DNA of 64,000 bases from Dastarcus helophoroides (Eukaryota; Arthropoda; Insecta; Coleoptera; Bothrideridae): contig CM053333.1 of NCBI GenBank assembly GCA_028583605.1, forward strand, positions 28,871,302-28,935,301, read 5' to 3'. The notes under the pieces are model-generated. The model was not told the origin of the DNA and did not search any database. It was given only the letters and a program-made list of their open reading frames with translations. A program made the position numbers and the translations under genes. Positions 1-9,769 of this stretch are shown here, in pieces. Position 1 is the first letter of the stretch, and every line of letters starts with the position of its first letter.

Positions 1-45
1 TTAGATACGATAAAGCGGAACCTGAATACACAATAAACCACCTAA

Positions 46-1423
46 TATACAGGTTGAACCAAATTTAATTTCCACTACAGCGATCTCGTAAACCATTAGA
101 GATACAAGGAAGCTTAAATGGGAAAAGTAGTGCAGAATTTAGTGCTCAATTTTATTCCGCTGAGAAAACAATTGAATTCCAATTCGTCTTAATTTTATTT
201 AGAAAAAACTGAAAATCGCCATTTTTAAAAATCAGCTTTAACTTGTTTATTTAAAGTCCGATTGAAAAAATTCCTAAAACGTAACTAGTTGTTTTTTGAG
301 GCCTTTTCATTGGTGTACATTATTTTTTATAAATTGAACTATTTACGAGAAAATAATGTCAACTTTGTTATTTATTATGGACGCCATATTGGATTTTATT
401 ATTTTAAAATTTGGCATATTTTTCTGATTAATTTGATGTATGTCATGCTATACTTTAAATGTGGTAAAGTGAGTTAAATGAACTAATTTTTTATTTTTAA
501 ACAAAAAAATTATAGTTGGCGATGCAAGTGTCATAACTTTTAATAATAAAAAATGCGGTTCCTAAAAAAGCAATAGTTATTATTAAAAAACCAAAGATAT
601 TATAACAAACTGTATAGTACTGAAATATTTATTAATAATCGTAATGTGCATGATTCCCTTTAAATTACGTAATTCTCAAAACATTCTTAGGGCTTTATTA
701 AGGACTACTTTTCCATGACTCATACGTAAGTGTGCCTTCTAGTTTCTCTAGAAGTTAAATATTTTAAGATGGATGATATGCATAAATATGAATTCACGCC
801 ATTTAAAGGGGTGCGTGCATGTTAAGATTGTACCAATAACTGTTTAAATATTGCACAGTTTGTAACAATATTTTAAGATTTTAAATAATAATTGTTACGT
901 ATTTAGGTACTGTATTTTTATTATTAACAGTTAAGGCACTTGCACCGCCTACTATAATTTTTTTGTTTAAAAATAAAAAATTAGTTCCTTTAAACCACTT
1001 TGCTCCATTTGAAGTATGGCATGTCATATATCAAATTAATCGGAAAAATATATTAAATTCAAAAATGATAAAATCCAATATGGCGTCTATAAGAAATAAC
1101 AAAATTGACATAATTTTCTCGGAAATAGTTATATTTAGAAAAATAATAATGCATATTAATGAAAAAGCCTCAAAAAACAACTAGCTACATTTTTTGAATT
1201 TTTTCAATCGGACTTTAAATAAACAAAATACAGCTTATTTTTAAAAATCGCGATTTTCAGTTTTTTCTAAATAAAAGCAAGACGAATTGGAATTCAATTG
1301 TTTTCTCAGAGGAATAATATTAGGCATTAAATTCTGCACTGCTTTGCCCATTTAAGCTTCCTTGTATCTCTAATAGTTTACGAGATCCCTATACTGGAAA
1401 TGAAATTTGGTTTAACCTGTATA
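46..1423. mobile_element. Foldback element with arms of about 500 bp
   Basis: The left end (from 46) and right end (to 1423) are reverse complements over roughly 480-550 bases with many point differences. The outermost bases read TATACAGGTTGAACC on the left and GGTTTAACCTGTATA on the right. The middle (about 600-900) is A+T-rich and unique. The arms encode nothing credible. The right end falls exactly at the tyrosine-methionine codons of a LINE reverse transcriptase YMDD box, so the element, or a recombination at its end, interrupted that retroelement. A third, isolated arm lies at 57371-57960. Seen directly: the inverted arms. Inferred: that it moved as a unit; a target duplication is not clear. 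Confidence 0.75.
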
Positions 1424-2240
1424 TGGACGATATAAAGATCTTCACAGCAAATAAATCACAAATACAAGCACTATTATTTTAAATACATGAATGTAAAATG
1501 TTCACGATAGAAAAAGGAAAATGTTGTAATGAAGAAGCTTCAGAAACTTCAACATGAAAGACTAAAAAAGATGAAAGCGGAAGAAAAGTATAAATACCTA
1601 GAATATGACCAATATAGACAACTTTAACACATTAAAAAATAACTTAAAATAAAATACAAGCATACAGTTTTACCAATGTTAAAAACTAAACCTAATTCGA
1701 GAAACTTATTTAAACCTATTAATACATATGCCATCCCAATTTTGTTATATTTATTCGGAATAATACATCGGTCAAATACAGGTCTCATCGGAATATACAG
1801 TCTAGAACAATGCTAACAACACACTGAATGTTACATCTAAAATCATGCATAGAGAGAATAACAATTAGCAGAAAAGAAGGAGGACGAGGCCTTTTAGACA
1901 TCGTGCAAATGCACAAAACATAGATGGAAATATTAAAAAATAACTTCCGTTAGAAAAAAACTTCACTAAAGTTACAGCTGAAAAAAAGCCCCATAATAAC
2001 AAAAATAGCAAAAGACGAAAAACATAATAAAGACACCCCTCAAAACCTACCACCAATAGTAGAAGATATCAAAAAGTTCTGGAAAATATATGGTCGCACA
2101 AGAAAATACATAACAAATAAAAAAAATCCATAGAGAAAGAAAGAAGAAGAACAGCAAAAATACGATCCATGAGATTTAATACCATAACGGAAGAAGACAT
2201 TAAAAAAGCTATAAGAAAGACACAAATGTACGAACACATT
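1411..2240 (+). pseudogene. R2-like LINE reverse transcriptase, C-terminal relic
   Basis: Reading from 1411 gives FNLYMDDIKIFTANKSQ, the catalytic YMDD box of a non-LTR reverse transcriptase. Around 1845-1910 the frame gives CIERITISRKEGGRGLLDIV, the post-RT block found in LINEs of this type, and about 2055-2110 reads VEDIKKFWKIYGRTRKYI. The protein is broken by many stops and frame changes. The better-preserved relative on the minus strand at 51081-54850 has the same order: YMDDLKLF, then a block with the VERLYIKR motif. This is a dead 3' fragment of an element with a C-terminal endonuclease. The polymerase part before YMDD is missing, replaced by the foldback element. Family assignment is from motif memory, not a search. 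Confidence 0.7.
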
Positions 2241-2885
2241 GTGTTGGGATTCTTGCAGATTGCACACAAAGTCGTACTTTACTAATTTAATTTTTATTTT
2301 AGATTGAAAATACACTTATAAATAGAACTTGGTCGATAATAACTACTACTTGATAATAATCACTACTTGACAATAACCACTACTGACTTGTCTTAGAAAG
2401 AACAGCTTTTTATAAACTTCTGCAATCCCCCCTATTTGGGATAAGACGAGAAGATTTGGGTGCTAACTTAAGGAACAAAGGGCAGTTAACTGGTAAAAGT
2501 TTGGAAGAACCATTAGAGAAACGTGAACATGTGAATTATAATTAGAGAATGAAAATCATTTAATATTCTGGTGATATTTGGTGGCTAGTAATAAAAAATA
2601 AGAAATCTCGGAGATCAGCTATTAAGGAAGAACAAGACTTAGAATTAATAATCAGTTGTCCCTTCCGGTAGGGTTGCGGTTTCTAAGCAATAAATAGAGC
2701 ACAAAGGATGTGTTAACGGAAGCTGCAGGTATAAGGCGGACACAACAATTGTAACTATTGACAGAAAGCACACAATAGGTCTGACATCACATACATAATA
2801 AAAATCAACAAATAATATACTTTATCGACTTTGCTATACCATAAGACAACAACATTTAACAAAAAATAACAAGAAAATGTAGGTG
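2241..2885. other. Unassigned spacer between LINE fragments
   Basis: A+T-rich sequence with no supported reading frame. It holds short direct repeats such as the recurring ACTACT/GATAATAA pattern near 2340-2390. It separates the RT relic from the endonuclease relics and may be an old insertion. I see no terminal repeats. Confidence 0.4.
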
Positions 2886-2889
2886 CACA

Positions 2890-3070
2890 CCGCTGGCAAT
2901 TGAACTGAAAGAGCTGTGGAAGCAACGTCATGTCAAAATCGTACCGATGATCCTTTCTTAAAGAGCCTTGTAAACTAGCAATACACACCACTGATAGCAC
3001 AAAGGACAATGACAAAATTATAAGGTGAAAGTCATAACCTCTTGATGGTATATTTCCTAATCTTCTACAA
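2890..3070 (+). pseudogene. R2-like LINE, endonuclease-end scrap
   Basis: Plus-strand reading gives LAIELKELWKQRHVKIVPMI, which matches in pattern the block following the endonuclease core of the other LINE copies here (compare EISRMWSVKTSIIPIVIGAL near 51290 and the block near 62960, both minus). It lies before, not after, the zinc-finger part of the next fragment. This order shows that the 2.9-4.2 kb region is a pile of separate truncated 3' ends. No start and no open frame of useful length; clearly dead. Confidence 0.5.
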
Positions 3071-3079
3071 TAAGAAACA

Positions 3080-3525
3080 GTAGACACCGCGGGGTCATTA
3101 GCGTGGCTCCAGAGTGGAAACATATATGAAGAAACCGAAGACTTTATAATAAGCATATAAGATTGCGTCATAGCAATGAGAAACTATCAAAAAACCGTAA
3201 TTATAAACCCCAAAATAACCGATGACAACTACAGAATATGTCACACGACGACAGACAGTACAGAGCATATAATTAATGGCTACCCAGTACTAGCTAGACA
3301 AGAATATATACAGCGACACGACAACATAGCAAAAACGGCCCATCAACAAATAATGGTGCGCATAGAACGAAGCCTCATATACCAACCGTACTATAAATAC
3401 AAACCACTTGTTGTTCATTCAATCGAGGCACACATGCTATACTGGAACAGAACAATTATCACAGACAGAACCGTATTTAGCATTATAGACCAGACGTAAC
3501 ATTAGTCAACAAAGAAACAAGCATA
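3080..3525 (+). pseudogene. R2-like LINE C-terminal fragment, unit 1
   Basis: The frame reads SLAWLQSGNIYEETEDF, then MRNYQKTVIINP and a decayed zinc-knuckle, then a block ending near the start of the endonuclease domain. In relatives the knuckle is C-x2-C-x7-H-x4-C (see 62815-63560). Here the first cysteine is tyrosine, the second cysteine and the histidine remain, and the last cysteine is tyrosine. The open stretch 3176-3499 covers most of the unit. It is followed by a second, nearly identical unit. Role in an intact element: binding the RNA/target DNA next to the endonuclease. Confidence 0.7.
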
Positions 3526-3850
3526 GAACCAAAATAACCCCAAAACAACCGATGATAACTGCAGAATAAGTCACACGACGACAGACAGTACAGAGCATAT
3601 AATCAATGGCTACCCAGTACTAGCTAGACAAGAATATATACAGCGACACGACAACATAGCAAAAACGGTCCGTCAACAAATAATGGTGCGCATAGAACCA
3701 AGCCTCATATACCAACCGTACTATAAATACAAACCACTTGCCGTTCATACAATCGAGGCACACATGCTATACTGGAACAGAACAATTATCACAGACAGAA
3801 CCGTATTTAGCATTATAGACCAGACGTAACATTAGTCAACAAAGAAACAA
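3209..3850 (+). repeat. Tandem duplication of about 330 bp
   Basis: 3209-3520 and 3539-3850 are direct repeats with a handful of substitutions, offset by 330 bases. Both cover the zinc-knuckle segment of the LINE. Sequence identity is visible by eye over the whole unit. Confidence 0.9.
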
Positions 3851-4200
3851 AAACAACATATCCAATAGACATTGCTGGCCCTTTACCGGATAATATGGAT
3901 AAAGCGAAAACAAAAAATCGAGAAATATTCAACAATTAGGCAACGAAAGAAATACGGAGCTTGGAAAAAGTAATTTTAATACCTATAGTTGTCGGGAGTA
4001 CAGGAAAAATACCTAAAGCGTTATACTAGGCCCTTGAAACTCTGCAAATTTATAAGAACATATACCACTTATTGCAAAAAAACTCCCTTTGTAGATACCT
4101 TCAACATAACCAGAAAATTATCCAGCAATAGTGACAACTAATAGAAATAAATGAAACTCCGCGCGACTTGGCGAAGCCGGTCTTACAAAAGTACAACACC
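3530..4200 (+). pseudogene. R2-like LINE C-terminal fragment, unit 2 with endonuclease tail
   Basis: Repeats unit 1 from about 3539, then continues through TTYPIDIAGPLPDNMDKAKT and EVILIPIVVGSTGKIPKAL-like sequence (3850-4025) to the protein end near 4200. The stretch corresponds to the restriction-like endonuclease of R2-type LINEs, where an RPD motif is followed by an ID/TD-x-VP motif. Several stops interrupt it. In this copy the first zinc-knuckle cysteine is kept and the second is serine, the reverse of unit 1, so the two units decayed independently after duplication. The tail near 4215-4260 (TTTATTGCATATTC) recurs near 30690. Confidence 0.65.
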
Positions 4201-4359
4201 TGAAAAGTGAAGAAACAATATTTATTGCATATTCCTAACATACAGAGAAAATTTTACGTACGAAAATGACTCAAAGAGCAAGACAGACAAGACAAAAGAA
4301 CACAGTCAACACAGTGTATCGACCATTGCTGTTCTTTGTGTCATTTTGATTGTTTATTT

Positions 4360-4473
4360 TCAGAAGAGTTTAACCGTACTTTTCTGTCTAAACAATGTTT
4401 TCCTTTGTACCATTCGCCTCTGGTATGATGGACATGCTAAGTTACCGTGCTCTGATATTTTAAATTTGTTTTC
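4360..4473 (+). repeat. Diverged copy of the 90-bp repeat family
   Basis: Contains TTCGCCTCTGGTATGATGGA, CTAAGTTACCGTGCTCTGAT and TTTTCTGTCTAAAC, all words of the 90-bp units at 9229-9462, in a partly shuffled order. It abuts the SINE that follows. Confidence 0.6.
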
Positions 4474-4600
4474 GAAGCGAAAATTTCTTTAGGCGTGTTA
4501 AGCGACTAAAGATAGGGGTGAAACCCCTGGTTTAGCCTTACTAAAAAACGCTACTTTGAAATACTAGTGGATTGCTCTACCACTGTGCTACTCCATACAT
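4474..4600 (-). mobile_element. tRNA-derived SINE, copy 1
   Basis: On the minus strand the head reads GGAGTAGCACAGTGGTAGAG, fitting a pol III A box (TAGCACAGTGG). The tail reads CCCCTATCTTTAGT then ACACGCCTAAAGAAATTT. The same tail closes the copies at 30430-30548 (minus) and 56943-57185 (plus). The internal B box is eroded. A non-autonomous retroposon transcribed from its own internal promoter and moved by a LINE; the partner LINE is not evident. Confidence 0.6.
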
Positions 4601-5210
4601 TTAATCACATTTCTTAAACCAATAAATAATTTGATTTATTTAATATTATAACACTCACAGTTAAATGTTTTGAATTTTGTTCTTTTGTGGCCCAGTTATT
4701 TATTGTAAAATATGAAATAGCAGAGTATATTTTTCCTATTATAAAATGAGAGATTTAACTATGACATAATTGTGACAAATCCATTCGATAATAGCACGAA
4801 TGGAAAGGTACGGATAACACCAGGATCACAATATTTAAAATTAGTCGCATATCACTTGAGTTTAATCTATGTATGATAAAATTTTAGGTATGTACCTCGT
4901 AGATATCCAAATATATAAACATTTTAGGTTAGTTTAAGAGCAATTAAATTATTTTATAATATATGTAATAACATCAAGAAAAATGAACTGTATGAAGCAT
5001 ACAAATTATAGTTTAAATTTTTCTCACAATGCAAAAGATATATGTAGCATAATTAAACTACTCATATCCATGGAAATAATTATCTAGCGGCAACACGAAA
5101 ACTGTTATAATAAATTATTATTATAAAACTCTTAGATCTTGTGAAAATAATTTTTTTTTTTAAAAATTTGCATAACAAGGCAAGAACCTTTCTTATATTT
5201 TGTAAAGTTA
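4601..5210. other. No feature seen
   Basis: A+T-rich sequence with homopolymer runs (T run near 5150). I see no reading frame, repeat or motif I can support. Confidence 0.5.
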
Positions 5211-5214
5211 AATG

Positions 5215-5482
5215 TGTAAACAACTGTTTATTACAAAAATATCAAACTGTAACATTTGAAAAGACAAAGTGAAATCTATACTTTTAACAATCCATATTAA
5301 CGTTAGCTAACCGCGCTTGTACGTCTCAAATCAATTGCCCAGAATGAATTAATATCCCAGCAGCCGCATTTCGGTTCTTCGCGAGAATTTGTCCCGTCAG
5401 CGATCCTGAAACCTCGACTTCTGAGATCATCGCTGACCCTGTGCGAGAACTCCGAAACCCTCGGTTGCCATGGTTGATAACA
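5215..5482. repeat. Left LTR with internal hairpin
   Basis: Contains the inverted words GTCAGCGAT (5397-5405) and ATCGCTGAC (5428-5436), able to form a 9-bp stem. Both LTRs keep it, suggesting an RNA or DNA structure in the element. Confidence 0.65.
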
Positions 5483-6959
5483 TTCGGCCCTTCCTGATAG
5501 CTGGAGTGTCCTCACTCCAGTGGTAGATCATTGCAACAAAGTTTATAAGAACATGTATATTTACTTATTTATTTATTTTTGAAAAATATTAGTACTCTGG
5601 TTAGTGAGAGGCAGCTTATATTTTTAGAACTTAGACTCCTACTTAAATGCTTACTCTATGGGCTAATCCCACGCGAAAGTATGATGATTCTGAACACCGT
5701 CTCTAGGTATTTTCCACTGCTAATAATTTATCGCTTTTATGATCGAATCAGATACCTCATACTTCAATATTACAGTCTTGGTTCGCAAAAATTAACACTT
5801 TAAATATGTATACTTCAATAATGTAAGAGTTAGATTGTGTTTATGGGAGGAAATAATTCTTTAAATAATACCAATAATTACTAAACAATATCATAATAAA
5901 GGTACAGCTATTAATAAAATGGACGATTGGATCCAAAATCTAACAATATTCTCATAAAAATAAATGCAAATACGTAATGGCCTTCTTCAGATCAAACTAA
6001 TCACCTTAAAAACCCATAACAGCCGTAACTCTCAGTCCGCACCCTTAAAATAATATCAATGTTCTGTTTCTGTCGCAATCGTAAACATCTTAACTCGAAT
6101 CTTTCAGATCGTTCCGTAACCTGATAGCTGACTATACCATCACCTAAATGTTTGTATTCCTTTTTCTCCAATAAAAGATGAATTGTTTTGATTTTATTTG
6201 TATATTCATTAGTTCGTTACAAGTTCGATAGCAAAAACCTTTTTTTTTGCAAATAACCCTTTAAATATAGATTTAAAGGTTGTAAAAATATTTGAATCGC
6301 TGTTTAGATTTGTTTCGTTTAATTTAAAACCTTTTGTTGAGTAATCGTCAAAACGCAATAACCCGTCTACTTTTTCATAATAAACATCATTTAATTTAAG
6401 TCCTAAAGTTCTAACAGATTTTCAACGTTAATAACGCTCTTGTTTATAATGGAGCTCTACTTCTCTACTCCGTCAGCATTTATTTCTACGGTCACGTACT
6501 CGTGTATGGGTAAAGTTGAGTCACAAATACTTTTATTAAGAGGAGCATGCGTTTCTTTGTATGCTTACTTCGTTTACGTTTAGATTATTTGTGATTGACT
6601 GTTAAATTTAATAACTTTGGATTTTTTTTTGCATTTACGATTTTATCAATCATCTGACGCAACGCAGACCATTACTAAAAGCATTTAATTTGTTTATCGA
6701 CTCACTACTCTCCTGCACCCTGCTGGCGATTACCACATTTGAGGTTTTTGGGGATGTATAACTTGACCTTACACCCTCCTGTCTTCACCTCTGTTTATGG
6801 CTTCCCCAGCTCTATGGCGGGCTCCCCTGCCATCGCCGATGTCTTCTGGATTCGTGCCGAGTCCTTAGTACTTCTTTTACTTTCGAGCACGGTCTCTGGT
6901 ATATTTTTGCAACTTTTTCTCTTAAAACTCAAAAACACACCAATAAATCCCACTTCTGA

Positions 6960-7227
6960 AGTAAACAACCGTTTACTACAAAAATATCAAACTGTAACAT
7001 TTGAAAAGACAAAGTGAAATGTATACATTTAACAATCCATATTAACGTTAGTTAACCGCACTTATACGTCTCAAATCAATTGCCCCGAATGAATTAATAT
7101 CCCAGCAGCCGCATTTCGGTTCCTCGCGAGAATTTGTGCCGTCAGCGATCCTGAAATTTCGATTTCTGAGATCATCGCTGACCTTTTACGAGAACTCCGA
7201 AACCCTCGGTTGCCATGGTTGATAACA
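6960..7227. repeat. Right LTR
   Basis: Direct copy of 5215-5482. Differences are scattered substitutions, with the GTCAGCGAT/ATCGCTGAC stem intact. The sequence just outside repeats the AATG found before the left LTR. Confidence 0.65.
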
Positions 7228-7543
7228 AATGCTAAATAAATATTTTTTTAATTATTTTTTTTATGACCGAAATTTAATGTATCCTTTTTATGTTGCTGAG
7301 CAAACTATTTCTTTATAAATACAAGTGGCGTGAAAAGCTACCTATAAACCACTTGCTGATAGATACATGAAGGTAAAATTGTTTTAATATATTTAAATTT
7401 TTAAAGTTTAGTAATTATACATATCTTGCATATCGATTTATCCAACAAAGACTTTAGACTTGGCAGTATAGAGATAATTCAAATTAAAGTTTTTTCATAA
7501 TTATAAAAAAAAATCAGTACATTGAAAATATATTGCTACAACA

Positions 7544-7873
7544 TGTAATTATAGAATTTACTAAGGAATTTTCTAAAAAAATTGATAATGGGAAGCGCCC
7601 GCGATAATAAATTACAAGGCAAAGAAGCGCTCCAGAAGTTTCCGAAAGCATATCTAATCATATCTACACGGAGATCAGTCTAGGAATCGGAAAACCTATA
7701 AATACAAGGTCGCCTTTCCCTCTGTTAGTCAATGAATAAGTTAGTTAAGTAAACAGTGTTAGCGACTTCATTGGTCAGTTAAATGAATTAAAATTGTAGT
7801 GTTGCGAGATCAGTTTGGAAATAAAGTGGTTACAATTCACGTAGTTTTAATTTCGAAACGATAACGCGCAACA
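7544..7873 (+). repeat. 5' LTR of a gypsy-type retrotransposon
   Basis: Begins TGTAATTATAG and ends CGCGCAACA. It shares a plan with the solo LTR at 15568-15948: GGGAAGCGCCCGCGATAA (versus GGGGAAAGCGACCGCGATAA), then a CTATAAATACAAGG promoter-like box (7698-7711), GGTCGCCTTTCCCTC, and a TTAGTCA/GTTAGTTA-rich leader ending in AAAGTGGTTACAATTCACGT. TATAAATA probably directs transcription from the LTR. The two LTRs differ too much to be the same recent family. Confidence 0.8.
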
Positions 7874-7875
7874 GC

Positions 7876-7889
7876 TGGTGTCAGAAGCG
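7876..7889 (+). promoter_or_regulatory. Primer-binding site, tRNA-Leu type
   Basis: TGGTGTCAGAAGCG lies 2 bases after the LTR. Its complement ends in TGACACCA, matching from memory the 3' end of animal tRNA-Leu, so reverse transcription would have been primed there. Confidence 0.7.
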
Positions 7890-8139
7890 AGATTAATTTC
7901 ATGGATTGTGCTTTATTTCTCGGCGGAATTAGTGCGAGGTTCCAAAATATTGCGTTATTGAATTGCAGCTCGCAGCGATAATTAAATTTAGACTCTATCA
8001 CGGAAGTTATACACTGAAAAATAATTTATACGCTATATGGAAACAAGATTAAAATCGGCCAAAATGGAACAACAATTGCAAGCAATATTATCAATGACGA
8101 AAGACAAGGAAGAAAAGAAGGAATAACCAAGACAACAAG

Positions 8140-8600
8140 ATAAAGAACGAAGACGACAAAATAAAGAACGAAGACGACAACAAAAAAGAACAAGACGAAG
8201 AACGAAGACGACAATATGAAGAACGAAGACGACAAGAACCATAACAAGTTAAAGAACTAAGACGCCATGATAAAGAACGAAGACGACAAGAAAAAGAACA
8301 AGATAAAGATCGAAGATGACAAGATGAAGAACGAAGACGACAAGAAAAAGAACAAGATAAAGAACGAAGACGACAGGACGAAGAACGAAGACGACAAGAA
8401 AAATATCAAGATAAAGAATGAAGACGCCAAGATGAAGAACGAAGACGACAAGTAAAAGAACCAGACGAAGAACGAAGACGACAAGAAAAAGAACAAGACG
8501 AAGAACGAAGACGAGAGAAAAAGAGCAAGATGAAGAACGAAGACGACAAAAAAAGAACAAGATGAAGAACGAAGACGACAGGAAAAAGAAGAAAAAGAAC
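8140..8600 (+). repeat. Purine-rich coding minisatellite in gag
   Basis: Some twenty variants of GAACGAAGACGACAAGA with AAAGAACAAGATAA spacers. In one frame it reads ERRRQEKEQDKERRRQ, in another KNEDDKKKNKIK. No thymine-rich interruptions; all three forward frames are highly charged. It expands the Gag N-terminal region. Confidence 0.85.
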
Positions 8601-9106
8601 AGAGAAGGAATGCGGACAAACAAAAATTGCATAATCTATTAGCAAATATAACAGAAAAAATGAAAGCAGACGTTACAAAAATGTTAGAAGAAATGAAAGA
8701 AGAGATTAGCGAAGTCGAAGAAGCATTTAACAGCTATCGTCTTGGTTTGCAAAATGCCACACAGAAGAAGATCAGCAACATGAAAAATGCCTTGAAGAAG
8801 TTGCTGAGTGGACAATTCACACAACGTGAATCAGAAAGTGTACTTGCTATTTCTTCCCAAAGTGAAACCTCCGACCTATGAAGGAAAAACATTTTTCTAG
8901 ACCTACAGAAAACAGTTCCAGGCTGATGCTCAGGCCAATCGGTGGACGAAGGAGGAAAAGGCAACCTCATTGGTGGTATCCCTGCGCGGAGAAGCTCTGG
9001 AATTGCTCAGAACTCTATCTGATTACGATAACGAAGGCTTCCACGGCCAGAGTCAGTACAGGATATACTTCTTTCGGGATTGGACCGTGTCAAAGAACTA
9101 CTAAAA

Positions 9107-9147
9107 GCGACGTTTCGCCCACCATCGTAGAGGGCTTCTTCAGGAAC
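9107..9147 (-). ncRNA. Hammerhead-like motif, left arm (stem I broken)
   Basis: Minus strand reads GUUC, CUGAAGA (core CUGANGA), stem II GCCC...GGGC, then GAAACGUC. Partner of the motif at 9540-9584. A 5-base deletion after CGTCG removes the GAACA needed for stem I, so this copy should be inactive. Confidence 0.45.
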
Positions 9148-9228
9148 AAAGAAAGAAAAATAGATGAAAAGAGGAATATGAGGGAATATGCAAAAAAGAA
9201 AAAATAAAATTGGTACAAAGAGGTACTT

Positions 9229-9462
9229 CAGAAGAGTTTCGCCTCTGGTATGGTGGACATACTGAGTTACCGTACTCTTCTGTCTAAACTTTCTTATCCT
9301 TTGTACCAAGTTTCAATTCAGAAGAGTTTCGCCTCTGGTATGGTGGACATACTGAGTTACTGTGCTCTTCTGTCTAAACTTTCTTATCCTTTGTACCAAT
9401 TTTCAATTCAGAAGAGTTTCGCGCCTCTGGTATGGTGGACATACTGAGTTACCGTGCTCTGA
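9229..9462 (+). repeat. 90-bp tandem repeat, 2.6 units
   Basis: Units start at 9229, 9319 and 9409 with CAGAAGAGTTTCGC. The third is partial and has a 2-base insertion (GCGC). A diverged copy sits at 4360-4473. Confidence 0.9.
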
Positions 9463-9539
9463 TGTTTTGAAATTGGCCTTTTATTTTTTCTTTTTTGCAC
9501 ATTCCCTCATATTCCTCTTTTCATCTATTTTTCTTTCTT

Positions 9540-9584
9540 TGTTCCTGAAGAAGCCCCCTACGATGGTGGGCGAAACGTCGAACA
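9540..9584 (+). ncRNA. Minimal hammerhead-like ribozyme, right arm
   Basis: TGTTC (9540-9544) pairs with GAACA (9580-9584) as stem I. CTGAAGA (9545-9551) fits the CUGANGA core. GCCC (9553-9556) pairs with GGGC (9568-9571) as stem II. GAAA (9572-9575) follows. ACGT (9575-9578) then C9579 supply A15.1, U16.1 and the cleavage base. One extra A (9552) sits between the core and stem II, and stem III is only the self-complementary ACGU, so activity would probably need a dimer. Hammerheads of this small-stem-III kind are known from Penelope-like elements. Structure by eye; activity unknown. Confidence 0.5.
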
Positions 9585-9769
9585 CTTTTAGTAGTTCTTT
9601 GACACGGTCCAATCCCGGAAGAAGTATATCCTTCTATCTGATTACGAACAAGCCAATTATGAAGATCTAGTTGGGGCTTTGTAACTGAGATTTGGAGACC
9701 AGCTTTTGCAGCAAGTTGTCCACTCGCAATTGATAGTGAGAAGGCAGTAACGCAGTGAAAGTGGCTGGT

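Larger units (their letters stand above)
5215..7227. mobile_element. Coding-poor LTR element (TRIM/LARD-like)
   Basis: Two direct repeats (5215-5482 and 6960-7227, 268 bases each, over 90% alike by eye) flank 1.48 kb without a coding frame. The first starts TGTAAAC and ends GATAACA, giving the TG...CA rule; the second has lost its first T. The 4 bases before (AATG, 5211-5214) recur directly after (AATG, 7228-7231), a target-site duplication of the size made by some LTR-element integrases. No gag or pol is visible, so it would depend on another element. No clear primer site follows the first LTR and no purine tract precedes the second. The interior has one G+C-rich patch (6730-6890). Confidence 0.7.
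9029..9633. mobile_element. 605-bp inverted-repeat insertion in gag
   Basis: Arms at about 9053-9222 and 9463-9633 are near-perfect reverse complements. The centre is a 90-bp tandem repeat. The 14 bases CTATCTGATTACGA occur directly before (9015-9028) and after (9634-9647). Removing the element plus one copy restores the Gag reading LRTLSDYEQANYEDL, so this is a real target-site duplication. No coding sequence. Each arm carries a hammerhead-like hairpin. A 14-bp duplication is unusual for cut-and-paste elements and fits target-primed or Penelope-like insertion better; that is inference. Confidence 0.85.
8037..9760 (+). pseudogene. gag: Gypsy-type Gag, truncated and interrupted
   Basis: Starts at ATG 8037 (METRLKSAKMEQQLQAILSM), runs into a long lysine/glutamate/arginine-rich repeat (8140-8600), then LLANITEKMKADVTKMLEEM (coiled-coil-like). 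After frameshifts comes the capsid block QANRWTKEEKATSLVVSLRG followed by EALELLRTLSDY (8925-9027), typical of the retrotransposon Gag domain. A 605-bp insertion (9029-9633) splits the gene. It resumes at LSDYEQANYEDLVGAL (9634-9690) and RFGDQLLQQVVHSQL, then ends near 9745. No nucleocapsid zinc knuckle, protease, RT or integrase follows, so only the 5' end of the element is present. Gag would form the particle that packages the element RNA; this copy is dead. Confidence 0.8.

Noticed and set aside
2755..3171. 138-codon minus-strand frame
   Set aside because: It is antisense to LINE relics on the plus strand and has no motif of its own.
8249..8632. Leucine/serine-rich membrane-like proteins on the minus strand
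   Set aside because: They are antisense readings of the purine-rich gag minisatellite.
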